A stretch of DNA of 19,360 nt from Actinomycetota bacterium. Its GTDB lineage: Bacteria; Actinomycetota; Actinomycetes; Actinomycetales; Microbacteriaceae. A model generated the notes under the pieces. That model did not search any database and had not been told where the DNA came from. It saw only the letters and a program-made list of their open reading frames with translations. The translations under genes and the position numbers were made by a program. Position 1 is the stretch's first letter; the number at the start of each line of letters is the position of its first letter. Positions 14,841 to 19,360 of the stretch are shown here, piece by piece. The stretch spans positions 1 through 19,360 of the forward strand of contig WLNS01000011.1 of the NCBI GenBank assembly GCA_009699665.1, written 5' to 3'.

Positions 14841-16373
14841 ATGACATCATTTGTTCTGCGCCGTCTTCTTGCCTCCCTCCTCATTTTCCTAGCGGCGACC
14901 TACATCATGTATGTCCTGACCGCCATGTCGGGTGATCCGCTGGCGGACCTGCGCACGAGCACGTCGCCGCAGAAGGCACAGCTCATCGCCTCACGCACAG
15001 CACTGCTACACCTCGATGTTCCCGTCTATCTGCGCTACTTCATTTGGCTCGGCGGCGTGGGCAAGTGCTTTATCGGCCAGTGCGATCTGGGTGTCACTAT
15101 TCAAAACCAGCCGGTGTCGGTTCTGTTGGGCCAGGCGGCGTCGTCGACGTTGCAGCTCGTGACGTTTGCCTCGGTAGCCGCGATAATCCTGGGCCTGCTC
15201 GTGGGTATCACGACTGCTTTGCGTCAGTACAGCTCCTACGACTACGGCGTGACGTTCGTTTCATTTTTGTTCTTTTCGTTGCCCATCTTTTGGGTAGCTG
15301 TTTTGCTCAAGCAGTACCTCGCTATCGGGGTCAATGACTTTCTTTCGGCGCCCGACATACCGTGGTGGTTTATCGCCGTGTGTGCTCCCCTTTTGGGCGT
15401 GTTCTGGATGATTGTTTTACCGTGGCGCGGCCGTGCACGCTTGTGGACGTTCCTGATCGCCCTCGCGGCGAGTGCCGCCATGCTGATCTATCTCAAGCTT
15501 TCCAACTGGTTCACCTACCCCCACATCGGCATCGTGGGCTTGCTCGTCACCGGAGCCGCGATCGCCTTCGGTGTCACGGCGGTGTCGACGGGGTTGCGAA
15601 ACCGGCGGGCGCTTTATGCCTCGCTCATCGTGGTGGGTGTGGGCTGCGCCATCTACTTCCCGTTCCTCTACGGCTTCTCGTTCTATCTCGAGCCGTGGAG
15701 CTTTGCGCTGCTTGCCGTAGGTACTTTGCTGGCGTGTTTCTTCATCGGCTGGTTCATGGGCAAGCCCGAGCGCCTGCCCGTCGCTAGGACAGCGACCATT
15801 GTGGGCCTGCTGATGGGATTCATCATCATTGTCGACCGCATGATGTATGTCTGGGACGATTACGCGGGGTCAGAACGGGTCAAGGGTCGGCCGATTGCCA
15901 CCATTGGTTCGCAGACCCCGGGCCTCGAGGGCACAATGTGGGTGCACATGGTAGACACTTTCACGCACCTGTTGCTTCCCACGATTGCACTCATTCTCAT
16001 CTCGTTTGCCACCTACACGCGCTATTCACGGGCAAGTCTGCTCGAAGTGATGAATCAGGATTACATTCGCACTGCGCGCGCCAAGGGGCTCACCGAGCGC
16101 ACCGTGGTCGTGCGTCACGGCTTTCGGAACGCGCTTATTCCCATTGCGACGATTGTGGCGTTCGACATTGGCGGCATTATTGGCGGCGCGGTGATTACCG
16201 AACGCGTCTTTGGCTGGAAGGGCATGGGAGCACTCTTTCAATATGGACTCGATAACGTCGATCCGAATCCGGTGATGGCGTTCTTCTTGGTCACCGGTTC
16301 GCTCGCAATTTTGTTCAATCTTTTTGCCGACATTGTCTATGCCGGTCTTGATCCCCGAATCAGGCTCTCGTGA
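14841..16373 (+). CDS. Peptide-type ABC transporter permease, OppB/DppB family, enlarged by an internal membrane insertion
   Basis: Membrane subunit of the peptide importer. At 510 residues it is about 180-200 longer than the typical 310-340-residue DppB/OppB. The normal parts are in place: an N-terminal helix and GDPLADLR loop (1-40), helices near 100-155 (LLVGITTALRQYSSYDYG), and from about residue 370 the C-terminal half (THLLLPTIALILISFATYTR). The latter has the coupling motif YIRTARAKGLTERTVVVRHG and the GGIIGGAVITERVFGWKG block. Between residues about 170 and 350 lies a hydrophobic insertion with about six predicted helices (near 174-194, 201-218, 229-250, 260-280, 285-306, 316-333). 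The frame is open throughout, so this is not an assembly fusion. ATG 14841 has GAGAGGAAG a suitable distance upstream. Enlarged permeases of this type occur in actinobacteria as I recall; the role of the insertion is unknown. Confidence 0.88.
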   Translation: MTSFVLRRLLASLLIFLAATYIMYVLTAMSGDPLADLRTSTSPQKAQLIASRTALLHLDVPVYLRYFIWLGGVGKCFIGQCDLGVTIQNQPVSVLLGQAASSTLQLVTFASVAAIILGLLVGITTALRQYSSYDYGVTFVSFLFFSLPIFWVAVLLKQYLAIGVNDFLSAPDIPWWFIAVCAPLLGVFWMIVLPWRGRARLWTFLIALAASAAMLIYLKLSNWFTYPHIGIVGLLVTGAAIAFGVTAVSTGLRNRRALYASLIVVGVGCAIYFPFLYGFSFYLEPWSFALLAVGTLLACFFIGWFMGKPERLPVARTATIVGLLMGFIIIVDRMMYVWDDYAGSERVKGRPIATIGSQTPGLEGTMWVHMVDTFTHLLLPTIALILISFATYTRYSRASLLEVMNQDYIRTARAKGLTERTVVVRHGFRNALIPIATIVAFDIGGIIGGAVITERVFGWKGMGALFQYGLDNVDPNPVMAFFLVTGSLAILFNLFADIVYAGLDPRIRLS

Positions 16374-16393
16374 TTCGCGGCACGAGGCCGCCG

Positions 16394-17410
16394 ATGCCCG
16401 ATCCGACACCGAGCATCGCCGAAGAAACTAATGAGAACGCCATCGCCCTCAAAGAGATCGAGGGTCTGGGGCAGGGGCAGATCGTTCGGCGCCGTTTCGT
16501 GCGGCACCGCGGAGCCATGATTTCACTCGTCGTCTTGGCATTTGTTGTGCTGCTGGCTTTTACCTCGGTTGGTTTTGTGATCGGCGACTGGCACGTGGGC
16601 GGCTGGTGGCAGTACAGCTGGGTTCAAGCAGTGGTCATTGAGAATGGTGGGCTACCCACCATCGACTTTGCGGCGTTTACGTTTGGCAACCATCCGTTCG
16701 GACAAGACGAGATTGGCCGCGACATTTTTGCGGTCGTGATGCGCGGAACCCAGCAGTCACTCATGATCATGGTCATTGTGGGCATCATGGGCACTGTTCT
16801 CGGCACCGTCATCGGCGCGGTTTCTGGGTACTACCGGGGCGGCGTTGACTCGACGCTGATGCGCTTTACCGACGTGGTTATCACGATTCCGGTCATCGTG
16901 ATCGGAGCCGTGCTCGGCCGCACCGTGGGTATTGCCGGCGCGCCCGTTTTGGCTCTTGTGCTGGGTGCGGTCGTGTGGACGGGACTGGCCCGGCTCGTCC
17001 GAGGAGAATTCCTGTCATTGCGGGAACGCGAGTTTGTCGATGCCGCCCGCGTTGCGGGTGCCAGCGACCGCCGAATTATTTTCCGCCACATTCTGCCCAA
17101 CGCGATGGGTGTCATCATCGTCAACGCGACCCTGCTTATGGCCGCCGCGATTCTCATTGAGACGGGACTGAGCTTCTTGGGATACGGCGTTCAGGCCCCG
17201 GACACGTCCCTCGGCAAGATTGTCAGCGAGAACCAGGTCGCTTTTGCCACGCGCCCCTGGTTGTTCTGGTGGCCGGGTGTCTTCATCATTACGATCGCCC
17301 TGTGCGTGAACTTTATCGGCGATGGTTTGCGCGACGCCTTTGACCCGAGACAAAAACGCATGCCCTCGGCTAAGAACATGGCCCGAGCCGAGCAGACGGA
17401 GTCATCATGA
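16394..17410 (+). CDS. Peptide-type ABC transporter permease, OppC/DppC family
   Basis: Second membrane subunit of the peptide importer, 338 residues from ATG 16394, a usual DppC length. The cytoplasmic N-terminus has QGQIVRRRFVRHRGAMISL, then helix 1, an extracytoplasmic stretch with NHPFGQDEIGRDIFAVVMRG, a DppC hallmark (residues about 98-118), and five further helices. The coupling motif is LREREFVDAARVAGAS followed by IIFRHILPNAMG (residues about 210-242); GLSFLGYGVQAPDTSLG follows. I prefer ATG 16394 because GAGG (16384-16387) lies 6 bases upstream. GTG 16370 gives a GTGA overlap with the upstream stop and 8 more residues, and is a real alternative. It ends convergently, 23 bases from the stop of the opposite PH-domain gene, with no terminator between. 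Confidence 0.9.
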   Translation: MPDPTPSIAEETNENAIALKEIEGLGQGQIVRRRFVRHRGAMISLVVLAFVVLLAFTSVGFVIGDWHVGGWWQYSWVQAVVIENGGLPTIDFAAFTFGNHPFGQDEIGRDIFAVVMRGTQQSLMIMVIVGIMGTVLGTVIGAVSGYYRGGVDSTLMRFTDVVITIPVIVIGAVLGRTVGIAGAPVLALVLGAVVWTGLARLVRGEFLSLREREFVDAARVAGASDRRIIFRHILPNAMGVIIVNATLLMAAAILIETGLSFLGYGVQAPDTSLGKIVSENQVAFATRPWLFWWPGVFIITIALCVNFIGDGLRDAFDPRQKRMPSAKNMARAEQTESS

Positions 17411-17433
17411 GCGCGGGGATAGTGATGCTACCT

Positions 17434-18033
17434 TCAGGCGGTCACCACGCCAATGATGCTGGCCACCAACAGTGCAGCGGCTATCACCAGCAGCGGAACG
17501 TGCCACGACCTGGTCACGGGTGGGTTGGTCTCGGGCTCAGAATGAGCCAGCGTGTCTTCCCAACGTCGACGCACCACAAACGCGACAGATCCACTCTCGG
17601 TGTTGGGCGCGTCGCCGGGCCGCACGTTCTCGACCGCCTTGCCTCGGCGCAGCGTGCGAAAGTCGGCGAGGCTGAGGCTGAGCGTCTGATGCCGGCCGGG
17701 CGCCGGTGCTGCCCACGCGGTCACGGTGCCACTGTCCGTGACCAGGCGCAGCGAATACTGCGTTTCGACTCCGGTGAGCCGACGAAAAGGGATCACCCAG
17801 GTGCGCCCCACGTTGATCACCGTGACCTGGTCGCTCTGCACGACCACGGCCGGTTGCCAGTAGAGCAGCCAGGTGCCGAAGCTCACGAAGGCGAGCAGGG
17901 GACCGTAGTGCAGGGCCCCAGAGATATCGGCGCTAAAGATGAATCCGCCGACGGCCGTCAGCATCAGGGCAATGATCACGACGGTCAGGATGCGCCCAAA
18001 ACTGGGGCGAAAGGTAGTCGTCGGTTGCTGCAC
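17434..18033 (-). CDS. PH-domain-containing membrane protein
   Basis: Predicted membrane protein of about 199 residues, of the bacterial PH-domain (bPH_6-like) type common in actinobacteria and of unknown function. There are two N-terminal helices (about residues 14-32 and 38-62), a cytoplasmic PH-like beta-rich part with VVVQSDQVTVINVGRTWVIP and GVETQYSLRLVTDSGTVTAW (about residues 70-120), a polar region (about 125-175), and a C-terminal helix LLVIAAALLVASIIGVVTA. The start is uncertain: GTG 18033 is chosen for the hydrophobic start that follows, but no good ribosome site precedes it; GTG 18051 is an alternative. The open frame continues upstream to 18369 only as antisense of the ATPase gene, which I do not count. 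It lies antisense inside the peptide-transport operon, between the OppC-like permease and the ATPase. Confidence 0.75.
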   Translation of the reverse strand: MQQPTTTFRPSFGRILTVVIIALMLTAVGGFIFSADISGALHYGPLLAFVSFGTWLLYWQPAVVVQSDQVTVINVGRTWVIPFRRLTGVETQYSLRLVTDSGTVTAWAAPAPGRHQTLSLSLADFRTLRRGKAVENVRPGDAPNTESGSVAFVVRRRWEDTLAHSEPETNPPVTRSWHVPLLVIAAALLVASIIGVVTA

Positions 18034-18070
18034 GCAGCCAGCATGACACACGCGAGAGGCGGTGGGGCAG

Positions 18071-19360
18071 ATGGCATGGCCGCAAAAGACTGAGACCGTG
18101 ATGAGCGTTACCGACCTCAACGTCGATTTTTGGGTGGACGGAACAATGTATCCGGCTGCCAAGAATGTCTCGTTTGAGGTGCGACGTGGCGAGACGCTCG
18201 CCATCGTGGGCGAGTCTGGGTCGGGCAAGAGCACGAGCGCCATGGCGCTGCTCGGCCTGCTTCCCGAGAATTCCCGCACGAGTGGTTCGGTCACGTTGCT
18301 GGGACGTGAGCTTCTGGGGCTCAAGATCTCAGAATTACGGCAGGTCCGCGGCAAAGAAATCGCTTTCATCTTTCAAGAGCCCATGACGGCGCTGAACCCC
18401 GTCTATACCGTGGGCTTTCAGATTGTGGAGGTCTTGCGCACGCACTTTGACATCAGCCCCGCCGACGCCAAGCTGCGCGCCATTGACCTTCTCGCGAAAG
18501 TCGAGATGCCTGATCCGACTACGTCGTTCCGCAAGTTCCCGCACCAGTTGTCGGGCGGTCAACGGCAGCGGGCCATGATTGCCATGGCGATTTCCTGTGA
18601 CCCCGTGCTCCTTATCGCGGATGAGCCCACCACGGCGCTCGACGTCACCGTTCAGGCCGAGATTCTCGACCTGCTGCGTTCACTTCGCGAGCGACTTGAT
18701 TCCGGCATCATCCTGATTACGCACGACATGGGTGTGGTTGCCGATATGGCAGACCGTGTCGTGGTGATGAAAGACGGTGTGACGGTTGAGACCGGCGATA
18801 CGATCGACATCTTTCGGTCGCCGAAGCACGCCTATACAAAGTCGCTCTTGGCGGCGGTGCCCCGACTGCTTACGGCAAGCGAGCCGCCCACGGCGCCCCT
18901 CGCAGCGCACGAAGCGACGGCTACGCCCGCACTCAGCTTTCGTGACGTGGCCATCGAGTATCCGAAGCGCGGACGCGTGCCGGCTTTTCGCGCCGCCGAG
19001 GGCATCACGTTTGACGTGTATCCCGGCGAGACGGTGGGACTCGTGGGCGAGTCTGGATCGGGCAAAACCACACTGGGGCGAGCGGCCGTAGGTCTGCTTC
19101 CCGTCAAGGAAGGCACCCTCGAGGTGGTCGGGGTGAACATCACCGGCGCTCGGGGCAAGGGCCTTCGCCCGGTGCGCCGCAAGACGGGAATCGTTTTTCA
19201 GGATCCGGGGTCGTCACTCAACCCGCGCTGGCCCATCGGCGAAAGCATCGGCGAGCCACTGTATCTGGCCGGTGAAGCTCGCGGAAATGAGCTGGACCGT
19301 CGCGTCGAAGAGCTCCTGCGTCAGGTTGAACTGCCCATCGGCTATCGAAATCGTTATCCG
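18071..19360 (+). CDS. Two-domain peptide-type ABC transporter ATPase, DppD-DppF fusion (partial at right edge)
   Basis: Energising ATPase of the peptide importer, with both nucleotide-binding domains in one chain; 430 codons are visible and the frame is open to the edge. Domain 1: Walker A GESGSGKS (48-55), Q-loop Gln102, signature LSGGQ (160-164), Walker B LLIADEP (180-186), His218. It is followed by the oligopeptide-type tail (SPKHAYTKSLLAAVP, about 250-264) and an Ala/Pro-rich linker (about 268-287). Domain 2: Walker A GESGSGKT (326-333) and Q-loop GIVFQDPGSSLNPRW around Gln377. Its signature and Walker B lie outside the window. I start at ATG 18071 because AGGCGGTG (18057-18064) lies 6 bases upstream and resembles the extended ribosome site; GTG 18098 and ATG 18101 in frame are alternatives. 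No terminator or clear promoter separates it from the OppC-like gene. Confidence 0.9.
   Translation, partial: MAWPQKTETVMSVTDLNVDFWVDGTMYPAAKNVSFEVRRGETLAIVGESGSGKSTSAMALLGLLPENSRTSGSVTLLGRELLGLKISELRQVRGKEIAFIFQEPMTALNPVYTVGFQIVEVLRTHFDISPADAKLRAIDLLAKVEMPDPTTSFRKFPHQLSGGQRQRAMIAMAISCDPVLLIADEPTTALDVTVQAEILDLLRSLRERLDSGIILITHDMGVVADMADRVVVMKDGVTVETGDTIDIFRSPKHAYTKSLLAAVPRLLTASEPPTAPLAAHEATATPALSFRDVAIEYPKRGRVPAFRAAEGITFDVYPGETVGLVGESGSGKTTLGRAAVGLLPVKEGTLEVVGVNITGARGKGLRPVRRKTGIVFQDPGSSLNPRWPIGESIGEPLYLAGEARGNELDRRVEELLRQVELPIGYRNRYP

Noticed and set aside
17407..18093. A 228-codon plus-strand frame whose ATG overlaps the OppC-like stop codon (ATGA).
   Set aside because: The overlap is tempting, but the translation is rich in His, Gly, Arg and Asp without any fold-like pattern. 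The minus strand of the same stretch encodes a coherent PH-domain membrane protein.
18034..18369. A 112-codon N-terminal extension of the PH-domain gene on the minus strand.
   Set aside because: It is antisense of the first ATP-binding domain of the peptide ATPase, whose motifs are intact, and its translation shows no domain. The hydrophobic start at GTG 18033 is more plausible.
1..19360. CRISPR arrays, insertion sequences, phage genes, tRNA or rRNA genes, defence systems.
   Set aside because: I looked for direct repeats, transposase or integrase motifs, tRNA-like cloverleaf sequence and rRNA landmarks, and found none. Gene style is uniform across the window.

Overview
The window looks like the chromosome of an actinobacterium, most probably a member of the Microbacteriaceae. 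The basis is the moderately high GC content, frequent GTG starts, a Tat-dependent lipoprotein, a tandem glycine riboswitch in front of gcvTHP, an actinobacterial-type CPBP membrane protease, and an oligopeptide transporter with a fused double ATPase. The assignment rests on protein style and not on a marker gene. It appears to be an ordinary metabolic and transport region: I see no phage, transposon, CRISPR array, rRNA or tRNA.

Layout. (1) 1-643, minus strand: a Nudix plus winged-helix regulator of the NrtR type, cut by the left edge. A perfect inverted repeat lies in the divergent gap before the next operon. (2) 878-4960, plus: a polyamine-type ABC importer, potD-potA-potB-potC, with overlapping or near-overlapping genes. 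(3) 5134-6696, plus: a 12-helix APC-family permease with a foldable leader and a strong terminator hairpin behind it. (4) 6793-11471, plus: a tandem glycine riboswitch followed by gcvT-gcvH-gcvP, the T, H and P proteins of glycine cleavage; the L protein is not here. (5) 11468-12769, minus: a small XRE-type regulator, whose stop codon interlocks with that of gcvP, and a CPBP intramembrane protease. (6) 12930 to the right edge, plus: an oligopeptide-type ABC importer made of a lipoprotein, a terminator, an enlarged OppB-like permease, an OppC-like permease, and a two-domain ATPase cut by the right edge. A PH-domain membrane protein is embedded on the opposite strand between the second permease and the ATPase.

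The theme is uptake and use of nitrogenous organic compounds: polyamines, amino acids, peptides and glycine as a C1 source. Transport and catabolic genes are on the plus strand, and small regulatory or membrane genes sit between them on the minus strand.

The most interesting points are organisational. Glycine-controlled gcv transcription has no visible terminator before it enters the antisense of the XRE regulator gene; the first T-tailed hairpin lies beyond that gene. The peptide-transport operon appears to be a non-contiguous operon with an antisense gene inside it. Its OppB-like subunit carries a roughly 180-residue insertion of about six extra membrane helices. I found no wholly new biological system that I could defend.
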